Source: Sphingomonadaceae bacterium
Lineage (GTDB): Bacteria > Pseudomonadota > Alphaproteobacteria > Sphingomonadales > Sphingomonadaceae
Direction of reading: 5' to 3'
Assembly (NCBI GenBank): GCA_947477745.1
Contig: CANJUF010000011.1
Coordinates: 1-64,000 of the forward strand
DNA: 64,000 nt
Part shown: in pieces, positions 7,948 through 17,085 of the stretch
Layout of the letters: each line of letters starts with the position of its first letter
How positions within the stretch are numbered: the first letter of the stretch is position 1
Made by a program: the position numbers and the translations under genes
Notes under the pieces: generated by a model
The model's input: the letters and a program-made list of their open reading frames with translations, nothing else
What the model was told of the DNA's origin: nothing
Databases searched by the model: none

Positions 7948-10900
7948 ATGGCAGTCTATACGGTCACGAGCATCGCCGATTCGGGCGCAGGCTCGATGCG
8001 CGAGGCGATCGGCTTGGCCAATGCCAATCCGGGTGCGGATACGATCGAGATCGGTGCGCTGGTTTCTGGCGGCGGGGTCACTCTGACCACCGGCCAGCTT
8101 TCCGTGACCGACGCGCTCACCATCGATGGCGATTACGGCAACCTGGGTCGGCCGGACTGGACGATCAATGCCAACGGGGCCTCCCGCGTCATTACAACCA
8201 GCGCCGATCTTACGCTGATCGGCCTGACTATCACCGGCGGCGCCGTGGCAGGAGAGGGCGGGGGGGTGCTTTCGACCGGCATCGCCAAGCTGAATATCCA
8301 GAACAGCGCCATCACCGGGAACAGCACGACCGGCAACGATGCCAACGGCGGCGGAATCGCCACCGGCAGCGGTTCCATCACCCTGACGAACAGCACGGTT
8401 ACCGGCAACAGCACTGCCGGGGTCGGTTCCGTAGGTGGCGGATTTTTCAGCAACTCGAACGTGATCCTCAACGACAGCCTCGTGGTAGGCAATGTCACCA
8501 AGGGTGCGGGCACCGACGGCGACGAAACTCAGGGCATCGTCACCAACAACCGCAGCATTGTCGGCGGCAATGCCGCGGCGCTGTTCGCATCGACTTACGA
8601 AGTCGCGCCCGGCGTGCTGGCGGGCGTGCTTGCCGGCAACGGCGGCTCGGTGCCGACCGTGGCGCTGCTTTCCGTGGGGAGCAACCCCGCGCTCGACAAG
8701 AGCGGGGCGGGCGCTCCGGCGAATGACGCGCGCGGGAGTGCGACGCAGGATTTCGCCGCCATCCCGAACATCAATGGCAGCGCGCGCGATCTCGGCGCTT
8801 TTGAACTGCAGAACAATCCGGGGGCCGACACGCCCACGGTGACCACTGCGGTGACCAACGAGGACACCAAGACCACCAGCGGGCTGGTCATCGCCCGCAG
8901 CCTGCTCGACGGCGCGGAAGTCACCCATTTCAAGATCACCGGCATCACCGGCGGCACGCTATACCAGAACAACGGCACGACCCCGATCGCCAACGGCGAG
9001 TTCATCACTTTCGCGCAGGGCAACGCCGGGCTCAAATTCCTGCCCAGCCCCAATTCGACCGCCGACGGCAGCTTCAATGTGCAGGCCTCGCTTTCGGCCA
9101 GCAATGCCGGGCTGGGCGGCGGACTCGCGCCTGCGCTGATCAACGTCATTTCGGTTGACGATGCTCCGGTTGCGCCGGCGACGAACAGCGTCTCGACGCA
9201 GGAGGATGTGACGGCGGCGCCGGTGGTGATCGGGGCCACCGATGCCGACGGCGACATCGTGAGCTATGGGATCAAGCCAGGCGCAGCGCCGCTGAAGGGC
9301 AGCGTCACGTTCGTGGGCGACACCTTCATCTACGAGCCGGGCGGCGCGGCCAACGGCGCGGACAGCTTCACGATCGTGATTACGGACGCCGAGGGCCACA
9401 CCGCCGAGCAGGTGGTGAGCGTGTCGATTGCGCCGGTGCCCGATGCGCCCACCGCGATTGACGATGCTGCTACTGCGACGGCGGGACAGACCAAACAGAT
9501 CCCCGCCAGCGACCTGCTCGCCAACGACTTCGATCTCGACGGCGATCCGGTCTCGCTGGTCTCGGTCGGCAACCCGGTGGGCGGCACGGTGAGCGTGTCG
9601 AACGGGACGGTGAGCTTCACCCCGGCGGCGGGCTTTGCCGGCGCGGGCGGCTTCGACTACACGATCGGCGACGGCCAGGGCGGCAGCGACACCGCGCATG
9701 TCACGGTGACGGTCGCTGCAGGCAGTGGCGGTGGTGGTGGTGGTGGCGGCAGTGGCAGCGGCCAGAACCGCGCGCCGGTGATCGCGCCGGTCGATCCGGT
9801 CAAGCTCGCGGGCGACGAGGTGATCGTCCATGTCTCGGCCAGCGACGCCGACGGCGATGCGCTGAGCTATTCGGCCGCAGGAGCAGCACACGGCAGCGTG
9901 ACCGGCGGCTCCGGCGGCGCCTTCGTCTATAGGCCCACCGCAGGCTATGCCGGCGCCGACAGCTTCACCGTGACGGTCAGCGACGGCAAGGGCGGCACGG
10001 CAAACGCCAATGTATCGGTCAGCGTGATCAACCTGCCCGGCGATACAGACTGGACCGTGACCGCGCCTACCGGCCACATCGGCGAGATCGGCGGCAGCGG
10101 CGACTATATCGGCACCAGCGGCTTCCAGAAGGTCACCGTGCTCGATCTGCCGGGGCTGATCAGCTTCGATGCCTCGATCGCCAGCGTGAACCTTGCGAAC
10201 CTGTTCATTCCCGCCGGCACGCAGGGCTACGGCCCGGTCCCGGGCGGGGCCGGCTCGCTGGTCACCGGCTCGAATGCGGCCGAGCGCATCGTGCTTGCCG
10301 CCGACGCGCAGGTGGTGCTCGAAGCCTCGTTCGTGCGCGGCAACGATACTGTTGCCGTGCTCGGCAACTCCGCCAGCTACGCGATTGCCGGCTCGGTTGC
10401 CGGGATCCTCATCACCTCGGCGGCAGGCGCCTACATCCGCGTGCCCTCGTTCGCGCCGGGCGGCGGCATCGCGCTCGAGTTCAGCGACAGGACGCTGCAG
10501 CTCACCACCAGCGACGGGGTCAACTTCCGGCTCGGCAGCCAGGCGATCGGCGCCGCGCCGGGCATGATCGGCACCGGCCTGCCGGCGGCCGAGCCTTCTG
10601 CCGGAACGCTCGTCTACCGCGGCGGCGACCTGCTCGATCTGCCCGGCGATGCCGATCAATGGTGCATTGCCGAGCTTGACAGCAAGGTGCTGCTCACCGA
10701 CGGCGACACCCATGTGCTCCTGCCGGTGGGAGCACCGGGCGTGCTGCTCGCCTTCGGCGACGGGCTGCGCACGCTGGCCTTCGATCCGCACACCCAGACC
10801 TATCACATCGGCGTGCAGACCTTCGGCGAGGATCTCGCCGGCATCACCGCACCGGCGCAGGCGCTGGCGCTGCCGGCGGGCGGCAATCCGGCGGTGCAGG

Positions 10901-11199
10901 CAAGCCTCGAGCTCGAAGCGGGCGGCGTGGTGAGCGTGGGCGGCAAGTTCCTCGTCGAGGGAACGCCGGGCGCGGAATTTGTCACGATCCTGCAGGGAGA
11001 CTTCGTGTTCGGCTCCAGTTTCGCGGCGGGCGGCGATGCGATCGGCTTCAACTTCGCCGCCCCCGCCTACACTGCGGTGCGGCAAGGCGATGCGGTCCTG
11101 CTTGACGGCAGCGACATGTCCGCGCTGTTGCCGGCGGGCAGCGCCGGGACCTCGCTCGACTTCGACGGCCAGGTGCGCGAGCTTAGCCTCGATGCCTGA
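7948..11199 (+). CDS. Large repeat (cadherin/VCBS-like) surface or secreted protein, C terminus probably cut by a nonsense codon
   Basis: 1083 residues from an ATG with GGGGGGA seven bases upstream (the frame is open further back). Residues 1-300 are beta-helix-like with many NST and GGG turns (TVTSIADSGAGSMREAI, then ITGNSTTGNDANGGG). Next come tandem Ig/cadherin-type units with DADGD calcium-type loops and GADSFTVTVSDGKGG ends, a glycine-rich linker near residues 591-606, and C-terminal repeats of a RTLAFD...IGVQTF type. There is no N-terminal signal peptide, so type I secretion is the likely route. The role is probably adhesion or matrix; no enzyme motif was seen. The last repeat is interrupted by TGA at 11197-11199, and the frame continues for 18 more fitting codons to 11256. 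Confidence 0.8.
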   Translation: MAVYTVTSIADSGAGSMREAIGLANANPGADTIEIGALVSGGGVTLTTGQLSVTDALTIDGDYGNLGRPDWTINANGASRVITTSADLTLIGLTITGGAVAGEGGGVLSTGIAKLNIQNSAITGNSTTGNDANGGGIATGSGSITLTNSTVTGNSTAGVGSVGGGFFSNSNVILNDSLVVGNVTKGAGTDGDETQGIVTNNRSIVGGNAAALFASTYEVAPGVLAGVLAGNGGSVPTVALLSVGSNPALDKSGAGAPANDARGSATQDFAAIPNINGSARDLGAFELQNNPGADTPTVTTAVTNEDTKTTSGLVIARSLLDGAEVTHFKITGITGGTLYQNNGTTPIANGEFITFAQGNAGLKFLPSPNSTADGSFNVQASLSASNAGLGGGLAPALINVISVDDAPVAPATNSVSTQEDVTAAPVVIGATDADGDIVSYGIKPGAAPLKGSVTFVGDTFIYEPGGAANGADSFTIVITDAEGHTAEQVVSVSIAPVPDAPTAIDDAATATAGQTKQIPASDLLANDFDLDGDPVSLVSVGNPVGGTVSVSNGTVSFTPAAGFAGAGGFDYTIGDGQGGSDTAHVTVTVAAGSGGGGGGGGSGSGQNRAPVIAPVDPVKLAGDEVIVHVSASDADGDALSYSAAGAAHGSVTGGSGGAFVYRPTAGYAGADSFTVTVSDGKGGTANANVSVSVINLPGDTDWTVTAPTGHIGEIGGSGDYIGTSGFQKVTVLDLPGLISFDASIASVNLANLFIPAGTQGYGPVPGGAGSLVTGSNAAERIVLAADAQVVLEASFVRGNDTVAVLGNSASYAIAGSVAGILITSAAGAYIRVPSFAPGGGIALEFSDRTLQLTTSDGVNFRLGSQAIGAAPGMIGTGLPAAEPSAGTLVYRGGDLLDLPGDADQWCIAELDSKVLLTDGDTHVLLPVGAPGVLLAFGDGLRTLAFDPHTQTYHIGVQTFGEDLAGITAPAQALALPAGGNPAVQASLELEAGGVVSVGGKFLVEGTPGAEFVTILQGDFVFGSSFAAGGDAIGFNFAAPAYTAVRQGDAVLLDGSDMSALLPAGSAGTSLDFDGQVRELSLDA

Positions 11200-11256
11200 A
11201 CCCTGCAGATCGGCACCCAGACCATCACCGCCATCGCAGCACCGCTCATCGCCTGA
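11200..11256 (+). other. In-frame continuation of the repeat protein beyond its TGA
   Basis: Reads TLQIGTQTITAIAAPLIA and then TGA. It lines up with the earlier internal repeat TQTYHIGVQTFGEDLAGITAP, so the preceding TGA most simply reflects a nonsense mutation that removed about 19 residues. Confidence 0.5.
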
Positions 11257-11262
11257 GGGGGA

Positions 11263-11991
11263 TCAGACGGACAGGCTCCGCGCAAACCAGATGACGTGGC
11301 GTGCGCCCCGGTTTCCGGCGCGCTCCCGCACGGTGACCTGCTCGACCTGAAACCCCGCCTGCTCGAGCCGCAGGACGAAGGCTGCATCGGGCGCAGCCGA
11401 CCAGATGGCAAGAATGCCGTCCGGCTTGAGTGCCGCCCTTGCCGCGCGCAGTCCGCGCGGGGTGTAAAGCAGGTCGTTGTCGAGGCGCGTGATCCCGTCG
11501 GGGCCGTTATCGACGTCGAGCAGAATTGCGTCGTAGCCGCCGCGCGAGGCCTGGATCAGCACCGCCACATCGTCGTTGAGGAGATGGATGCGGCGGTCGT
11601 CGAGGCAGCCGTCAGTCAGCTTGCGCATCGGGCCGCGCGCCCAATCGAGGATTTCGGGCACCAGTTCAGCGAGGGTCACTGTGGCATCGCTGCCCAGCAC
11701 CGCCAGCGCCGCGCGCAAGGTGAAGCCCATGCCGTATCCGCCGATCAGCAGCTCTGGCGCGGTCCTTGCTCCCAGCCGTTCGCAGGTCATCGTCGCCAGC
11801 GCCTGTTCCGAGGCGCTGACCCGCGTGCTCATAAGCTCGGTCCGATCGAGCAGGATGGCGAACTCGTCGCCGCGCTGGACCAGACGCAATTGCACGCCAT
11901 CGGGCACTTGCGCGGTGGCGATAAGATCGTGGCCTGGGATCGTGATCGGATCTCGCCGGACGGGCCTTTCGGCCGGTCCCGGCAAGTTCAC
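11263..11991 (-). CDS. Spermidine synthase-like methyltransferase-fold protein
   Basis: 242 residues from a GTG that overlaps the upstream stop (GTGA). It has the Rossmann core of the polyamine aminopropyltransferase family: LLIGGYGMGFTLRAAL (nucleotide loop), VTLAELVPEILDWA (acidic end of strand 2) and YDAILLDVDNGPDG. The N-terminal half holds the beta strands and MSTRVSASEQALA, where true spermidine synthases bind the diamine. Whether it makes a polyamine or is one of the many unassigned relatives cannot be read, because substrate residues are poorly conserved. It is probably cotranscribed with the small DUF6481 gene upstream of it. Confidence 0.8.
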   Translation of the reverse strand: MNLPGPAERPVRRDPITIPGHDLIATAQVPDGVQLRLVQRGDEFAILLDRTELMSTRVSASEQALATMTCERLGARTAPELLIGGYGMGFTLRAALAVLGSDATVTLAELVPEILDWARGPMRKLTDGCLDDRRIHLLNDDVAVLIQASRGGYDAILLDVDNGPDGITRLDNDLLYTPRGLRAARAALKPDGILAIWSAAPDAAFVLRLEQAGFQVEQVTVRERAGNRGARHVIWFARSLSV

Positions 11992-12296
11992 TTGCGAGCC
12001 TTGCGTGCCGCGTAACGCGCGTCCCGCGCTGCCTTGCGGTCGGCCTCTGTCGGCTGACTGGCGATTTCGGCCGCCTTTGCTTCTTCCGCCAGTCGCAATG
12101 CTTCGGCCTTGTCGGCAGCCTTCTGGGCAGCCTTTGCGGCCTTTGCCTCCTCGCGCTCGCGCGCCTTGGCTGCGCGTTCCGCCAGGACCGCCGGGTCGAT
12201 CGGGGGTTTCGCCTTCAACCGGGCAAGCGCGGCTTCGCGCGCCTTGGCAGCCGCAGCCACCCGATCCTGAAAGCCCGGTTCCTTGTATCCTGCCAT
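11988..12296 (-). CDS. DUF6481-family small charged helical protein
   Basis: 102 residues, almost all Ala, Lys, Glu and Arg. It starts MAGYKEPGFQDRVAAAAKAR and runs as a single long helix or coiled coil with a basic end (DARYAARKARK). It matches the DUF6481 pattern found in sphingomonads and relatives; function unknown. A basic charged helix could bind nucleic acid, which is a guess. It is the first gene of a two-gene unit with the spermidine synthase-like gene. Confidence 0.8.
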   Translation of the reverse strand: MAGYKEPGFQDRVAAAAKAREAALARLKAKPPIDPAVLAERAAKAREREEAKAAKAAQKAADKAEALRLAEEAKAAEIASQPTEADRKAARDARYAARKARK

Positions 12297-12536
12297 CGAT
12301 TTGTACCCGTTATCCCTATTCGTTCACCGGCAACCGCGCCGGTGGCCACATTGTTCCCATAGCGCCTAGCATGAACAAGTCACGCTGGCGAACTGGGGCG
12401 AACTGGCGGACGAAATGGCTCAATTGGCGCTGTTTTGCTGCTTGCGGCAAGAAAGCGCGCGCAATGCAGGGGCCGCATGGCCTATGAGCGACCGGCAACC
12501 GGCAGGCACGCTGCCATTGCCCGACAAGGAAACGCT
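12297..12536. other. 240-bp divergent intergenic region with a tandem 10-bp repeat
   Basis: Lies between the divergent DUF6481 gene and the 60-residue protein gene. It contains GGCGAACTGG twice in direct tandem (12387-12396, 12397-12406). The region should carry the promoters of both genes. No convincing gene was seen. Confidence 0.4.
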
Positions 12537-12719
12537 GTGAGCAAGGAACGGTTTGAGCGGCACCGCGAGCCATGGCGGGCTGATGAATTGGCAAAGCTGA
12601 AGACGCTGACCGGCAAGGGCATGGCGCTCAAGGCCCTGGCAAAGGCGCTCAACCGTAGCGAGGAATCGGTGCGCGACCGCGCCCGGCAGGATGGCATCAC
12701 CATCGCCAAGCTGCGCTGA
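12537..12719 (+). CDS. Small helix-turn-helix-like protein (60 aa)
   Basis: Starts at a GTG with AAGGA six bases upstream and reads (V)SKERFERHREPWRADELAK. The middle and end (MALKALAKALNRSEESVRDRA) look like a SANT/Myb or sigma-70-region-like helix-turn-helix, where a helix pair scans DNA. The protein is basic. It lies 15 bp before the flavoprotein gene and may be cotranscribed. It could be a small DNA-binding regulator; no target is apparent. Confidence 0.65.
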   Translation: MSKERFERHREPWRADELAKLKTLTGKGMALKALAKALNRSEESVRDRARQDGITIAKLR

Positions 12720-12734
12720 GGCAAGCCAGACCCC

Positions 12735-13913
12735 GTGACCAGCCAGACCTTCGACGCGATTATTTTGGGCGCAGGAGCCGCCGGCCTGATGTGCGCGGCC
12801 GAAAGCGGACGGCGCGGGCGGCGCGTCGCCGTGATCGAAAAGGCCGAGCGGCCGGGCAAGAAGATTCTGATATCTGGCGGCGGCCGCTGCAATTTCACCA
12901 ACCTGCACACCGCGCCCGACCGCTTTCTTTCGGCCAACCCCCATTTCGCCAAGTCCGCGCTCAGCCGCTATACCCCGCAGGACTTCCTCGCTTTGGTCGA
13001 AGCGCATGGCATCGCCTGGCACGAAAAAACGCTTGGCCAGCTGTTCTGCGATGGCTCCGCGAGCCAGATTGTCGACATGCTGCTTGGCGAAGTGGCGCGG
13101 ACCGGCGGCCAGATCGTGTGCGATCAGGCGATCACGCAGGTTGACCGCGCCGATGGCCGGTACCGCGTCGTCACGCAGGATCGCACGCTCGAAGCCGGCG
13201 CGCTGGTCATCGCGACGGGCGGACCCTCGATCCCGAAAATGGGGGCAAGCAGCTTTGCCTACGATCTCGCCCGCCAGTTCGGCTTGAAAGTGGTCGAGCC
13301 GCGCCCGGCGCTGGTGCCGCTGACCTTGGGCGGCGACGACGTATTGTTCCGCGATCTGTCGGGCGTCTCGGCGGATGTCGTGGCGCGGGCAGGAAAGGCG
13401 GCTTTCCGCGAAGCCGCGTTGTTCACTCATCGCGGGTTGTCAGGCCCGGCGATCCTGCAAATCTCTTCTTACTGGAAGCACGGAGAGCCGGTCGAGATCG
13501 ATTTCTTGCCAGATCGCGAGCAGGACTGGCTGCTTGGCGCAAAGCGCAGCTTTCCGCGGCAAACCATGCGCGCCCTGCTCAAGGAAAGCCTGCCCGACCG
13601 GCTAGCGGCGACGCTGGCCGAACGGCTGGGCCTTGCCGAGATGCTGGGGGGGCTGACCGATGCCCGGCTGCGCACGGCGCAGGAGCAGCTTCGCCGCTGG
13701 AAGTTCTGGCCAAACGGCACCGAAGGCTTCGCCAAGGCGGAAGTTACCGTGGGAGGCGTGAGCACGGCCGAACTTTCCTCCAAAACAATGGAAGCCAAAC
13801 GCGCCGCAGGTCTGTATGTGATCGGCGAAGCTGTCGATGTGACGGGCTGGCTGGGCGGTTACAATTTCCAGTGGGCCTGGGCGAGCGCCTGGGCTGCAGC
13901 GCAATCCATCTGA
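12735..13913 (+). CDS. yhiN: HI0933/YhiN-family FAD-dependent oxidoreductase
   Basis: 392 residues from a GTG start. The N terminus has the FAD dinucleotide fold AIILGAGAAGLMCAAESG, then EKAERPGKKILISGGGRCNFTN, which is diagnostic of the YhiN/HI0933 (BaiN-related) flavoproteins. A second FAD-contact segment, ATGGPSIPKMGASSFAYDLA, and the C-terminal GEAVDVTGWLGGYNFQWAWASAW complete the pattern. The family is widespread and its physiological substrate is unsettled; related enzymes reduce flavin-linked double bonds. It probably stands alone or is transcribed with the small gene before it. Confidence 0.92.
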   Translation: MTSQTFDAIILGAGAAGLMCAAESGRRGRRVAVIEKAERPGKKILISGGGRCNFTNLHTAPDRFLSANPHFAKSALSRYTPQDFLALVEAHGIAWHEKTLGQLFCDGSASQIVDMLLGEVARTGGQIVCDQAITQVDRADGRYRVVTQDRTLEAGALVIATGGPSIPKMGASSFAYDLARQFGLKVVEPRPALVPLTLGGDDVLFRDLSGVSADVVARAGKAAFREAALFTHRGLSGPAILQISSYWKHGEPVEIDFLPDREQDWLLGAKRSFPRQTMRALLKESLPDRLAATLAERLGLAEMLGGLTDARLRTAQEQLRRWKFWPNGTEGFAKAEVTVGGVSTAELSSKTMEAKRAAGLYVIGEAVDVTGWLGGYNFQWAWASAWAAAQSI

Positions 13914-13963
13914 CTTCACCATAGCCGTGCAATTGTGCGCGGCGCTACTTATCTGCGAGTTTC

Positions 13964-15748
13964 ATGACCTTCTCAAATCTTCCGCCGCATCTGGGCGAGG
14001 CGCTTGTCGAGCGCGGCTATGCCCAGCCAACTCCCGTGCAGGCCGCCGTGCTGCAGCCCGAGGCGCTGGGCCGCGATCTCGTCGTTTCGGCGCAGACCGG
14101 CTCGGGCAAAACCGTGGCCTTCGGCCTTGCCATGGCTGGCCAGTTGCTGGGCGATGAGGGCACGATGCCGCGCGCGAGCTCGCCGCTTGCGCTCGTGATC
14201 GCGCCGACTCGCGAGCTTGCCTTGCAGGTCAGCCGCGAACTGACCTGGCTCTACGCCAGAACCGGCGCGCGCATCGCCACTTGCGTTGGCGGCATGAACC
14301 CGTCGCTCGAACGCCGGGCCTTGCAGGCGGGCGCGTCGATCGTGGTCGGGACGCCGGGGCGGCTGCGCGATCATCTCGAACGCGGCGCGCTCGATCTGAC
14401 CGCACTCAGGGCGGTGGTCCTCGATGAAGCGGATGAAATGCTCGACATGGGTTTTCGCGAGGATCTCGAGGAGATTCTCGACGCGACACCCGATGCGCGC
14501 CGAACCCTGCTGTTTTCGGCAACCATGCCGCGCCCGATCGAGGCCTTGGCCAAACGATATCAGCGCGACGCCTTGCGCATTTCGACGGTGGGCGACGACC
14601 GCGGCCACGGCGACATTGCCTATCAGGCCGTCACCATCTCGCCTTCGGAGATCGAAAACGCGGTAGTCAACCTGCTGCGCTTCCATGAAGCCGAAACGGC
14701 GCTGCTGTTCTGCGCGACGCGCGATAACGTTCGCCATCTCCACGCGATGTTGCAGGAGCGCGGCTTTGCCGCCGTCGCGCTTTCGGGCGAACATTCGCAG
14801 TCGGAGCGCAACCAGGCCCTGCAGGCCATGCGCGACCGACGCGTGCGCGTCTGCGTGGCCACCGACGTTGCCGCGCGCGGCATCGACCTGCCGACTCTGA
14901 GCCTTGTCATCCATGTCGAAATCCCGCGCGATGCGGAAGCCCTGCAGCACCGTTCAGGCCGGACCGGACGCGCGGGCAAGAAGGGCACCGCCGTGCTGCT
15001 CGTCCCCTATCCCCGCCGCAGGCGCGTCGAGGAACTGCTCCGCCGGGCGCGGATCAATGCCGAGTGGATCGAGGCACCGAGCCGCGAGGCGATCATGGCG
15101 CAGGACCGCGAACGGCTGCTGGCGGCGCTGCTCAGGCCGGTCGAGATCGAAGACGGTGACCGCGAACTGGCCGAGCGCCTGCTGGCGGAGCGCACACCTC
15201 TGGATATCGCGGCGATGCTGATCCAGGCGCACCGTTCGACCATGCCCGAGCCCGAAGAGCTGATCGAGAACACGCCCGATGCCCGCCGCGCCACGCAGCA
15301 GGAGCGGCATCGTCCCGGTTTCGAGGACATTGTGTGGTTCCGCATGAATGTCGGCCGTAATCAGAACGCCGATCCGCGCTGGATCCTGCCGGTATTGTGT
15401 CGGCGCGGACACATCACCCGCAACGAAATCGGCGCGATCCGCATCGGCCCGGCTGAAACCCATTTTCAGGTTCCGCGCGCGGTCGCGGACAAGTTCAGCG
15501 CCGCCCTGCTGCGTACGGCGGGTTCGGAGGGCGACGAGGAATCGCTCGTCATCGAGCAGTCAGACGAGGCCCCGCGCGACACCGCGCGCCAGAACCGCAA
15601 GAGCAGCCGTCCCGGCGGCGACGCTGGTCCTCGGCCCGGCGGCCCCAAGCCGCACCGCAAGGGTTTCGTCAAAAAATCTGGTCATGCGTCCGGTCCTTAC
15701 GCCGGGGCAAAGAAGAAGCCGCCGCGCGATCGCCGGAGTGATCCTTGA
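13964..15748 (+). CDS. DEAD-box RNA helicase with DbpA-type RNA-binding domain
   Basis: 594 residues. Helicase core motifs in order: Q motif up to Q26, motif I AQTGSGKT (43-50), PTRELALQV, motif II DEAD (154-157), SAT in LFSATMP, ATDVAARGIDLP, and HRSGRTGRAGKKG. After the core comes a DbpA-like RNA-binding domain (VWFRMNVGRNQNADPRWILPVLCRRGHITRNEIGAI), which in DbpA/DeaD/CsdA proteins recognises rRNA. A basic Lys/Arg/Gly/Pro tail ends the protein. It should remodel RNA during ribosome assembly or RNA decay. The UPF0178 gene overlaps its stop by 4 bp. Confidence 0.95.
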   Translation: MTFSNLPPHLGEALVERGYAQPTPVQAAVLQPEALGRDLVVSAQTGSGKTVAFGLAMAGQLLGDEGTMPRASSPLALVIAPTRELALQVSRELTWLYARTGARIATCVGGMNPSLERRALQAGASIVVGTPGRLRDHLERGALDLTALRAVVLDEADEMLDMGFREDLEEILDATPDARRTLLFSATMPRPIEALAKRYQRDALRISTVGDDRGHGDIAYQAVTISPSEIENAVVNLLRFHEAETALLFCATRDNVRHLHAMLQERGFAAVALSGEHSQSERNQALQAMRDRRVRVCVATDVAARGIDLPTLSLVIHVEIPRDAEALQHRSGRTGRAGKKGTAVLLVPYPRRRRVEELLRRARINAEWIEAPSREAIMAQDRERLLAALLRPVEIEDGDRELAERLLAERTPLDIAAMLIQAHRSTMPEPEELIENTPDARRATQQERHRPGFEDIVWFRMNVGRNQNADPRWILPVLCRRGHITRNEIGAIRIGPAETHFQVPRAVADKFSAALLRTAGSEGDEESLVIEQSDEAPRDTARQNRKSSRPGGDAGPRPGGPKPHRKGFVKKSGHASGPYAGAKKKPPRDRRSDP

Positions 15749-16212
15749 CGGGGACTGTGCCGGGACTGCGCGTGCTGGTCGATGCCGATGCGTGCCCGGT
15801 GAAGGAGGAGATCTACACGGTCGCCTTGCGCCACAAGGTGCGGGTGACGATCGTCAGCAACAGCTGGTTCCGCGTGCCGCAGGACAGCCTGATCGACAAG
15901 GTGGTCGTCGGTGACGGATTCGACGCTGCGGATGACTGGATCGCGGAGGCTTCGAACGATAGGTGCGTGGTGATCACGTCGGACATCCTGCTCGCCGATC
16001 GTTGCCTGAAGGCGGGAGCGGTGGTGATCGCGCCGACCGGCAAGACCTTCACTCCCGCGTCGATCGGCGGCGCGATAGCGGTGAGGGCCATCATGAACGA
16101 CCTGCGTGCCGGCGGCGATCAGATCGGCGGCCCGCCGCCGTTCAGCAAGACGGACCGGTCGCGGTTTCTTCAGGTGCTCGACGCCGAACTGGCGCGCATG
16201 GCGCGCAAATGA
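15745..16212 (+). CDS. UPF0178 (YaiI/YqxD) family protein
   Basis: 155 residues from a TTG that overlaps the helicase stop (TTGA), so it is probably translationally coupled. Family marks are LVDADACPVKEEIY at the N terminus, NSWFRVP, GFDAADDWIAE, and VVITSDILLADRC. The conserved Asp cluster resembles PIN-like or NYN nuclease folds. A role in RNA processing fits the helicase partner but is inference. It ends one base before the convergent TIM-barrel gene. Confidence 0.92.
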   Translation: MTGTVPGLRVLVDADACPVKEEIYTVALRHKVRVTIVSNSWFRVPQDSLIDKVVVGDGFDAADDWIAEASNDRCVVITSDILLADRCLKAGAVVIAPTGKTFTPASIGGAIAVRAIMNDLRAGGDQIGGPPPFSKTDRSRFLQVLDAELARMARK

Positions 16213-17085
16213 TCACGCCTCGGCGGCTGCCGCTCGTTCCGCTTCTTCGACTACGGCGCGCGCAGCCTCGAAACTGACGCGGGCAGCCTCGGCCAGCGGC
16301 AAGGCGCGCTGCGCATCGGAAATGATCTCGACGCTCATCGGGCAGGTCAAGCCGATTTCGAGCAGCGTTTGCACGAAGCGCGCGGTATCGGCGGTCCCTT
16401 CGCCGGGCAGTAGCCGGTTGTCGAGGCAGTCCTGCGCTATCGTCCCCTGCATTTCGGGCGCGACGTCATCGAGCTGCACGCCGAACACCATGGTCGGATC
16501 GATCTCACGCAGACGCTCGTAGTCGAGATCCCGGCGCGCGAGGTGCCAGACATCGAGGAACAGCCCGGCATTGCTTGCCCCGCTGCTCTGCACCAGCCGC
16601 AGCGCATCATCGAGACTGCCGATGTTCGTCCAGGCGCAGGGCTCGACCCCCAGCCGCACCCCGGCGCTGGCGGCGCGCCCGGCGAGTTCCGAAAACCGCC
16701 GGGTCATTTCCTCGAAAGGCATCGCGTTGCTTTCGGCCAGATCGCCGCCCAGAAACATCACTCTCGCCCCGAACGTGCTCGCCATGTGATAAAGCGTGTC
16801 CTCGTCGCGGCGCGACTGTTCGCCAGCCGCGCCATCGGCGAACCAGTTGAGCAGGAATTCCACCTCGATGTGCACCATGCCGTTGTCGCGCAAGATGGCG
16901 GCAAGATCGGCGTCCGAGTGCCCCTTTTCGCGCAGCGCGCGGTAATCGCGCACATGCAGGCCGATGCCCTTGTACCCGGCCTTGGCACAGGCCTCGACCC
17001 GCTCGGCAAAGGGGCGGGGGCTATACCCTCCGGCAGTGGGGGAGACACCTGCTGTAGTGTAATAGCTGGCGATGAGGTCAGTCAC
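16213..17085 (-). CDS. Xylose isomerase-like TIM-barrel (sugar phosphate isomerase/epimerase) protein
   Basis: About 290 residues from the GTG at 17085, which overlaps the upstream GST stop (GTGA). Sequence order fits an AP-endonuclease-2/IolE-like barrel: FAERVEACAKAGYKGIGLHVRDY, VMFLGGDLAES, LGVEPCAW (metal-ligand Glu), GLFLDVWHLARR (metal-ligand Asp/His), VQLDDVAPEMQ, LLPGEGTAD and MSVEII (metal-ligand Glu). A divalent-metal isomerase, epimerase or dehydratase acting on a sugar or inositol-type compound is likely; the substrate is unknown. Cotranscribed with the GST and TlpA-like genes upstream. Confidence 0.82.
   Translation of the reverse strand: MTDLIASYYTTAGVSPTAGGYSPRPFAERVEACAKAGYKGIGLHVRDYRALREKGHSDADLAAILRDNGMVHIEVEFLLNWFADGAAGEQSRRDEDTLYHMASTFGARVMFLGGDLAESNAMPFEEMTRRFSELAGRAASAGVRLGVEPCAWTNIGSLDDALRLVQSSGASNAGLFLDVWHLARRDLDYERLREIDPTMVFGVQLDDVAPEMQGTIAQDCLDNRLLPGEGTADTARFVQTLLEIGLTCPMSVEIISDAQRALPLAEAARVSFEAARAVVEEAERAAAAEA

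Noticed and set aside
8959..11085. A 708-codon open frame antisense to the repeat protein
   Set aside because: His/Arg/Ala-rich shadow caused by high GC and repetitive coding on the other strand; no start site or protein-like pattern.
12371..12487. A 38-codon Trp/Arg-rich frame (MNKSRWRTGANWRTKW...)
   Set aside because: No ribosome site, and the Trp-Arg pattern comes from the tandem 10-bp DNA repeat.
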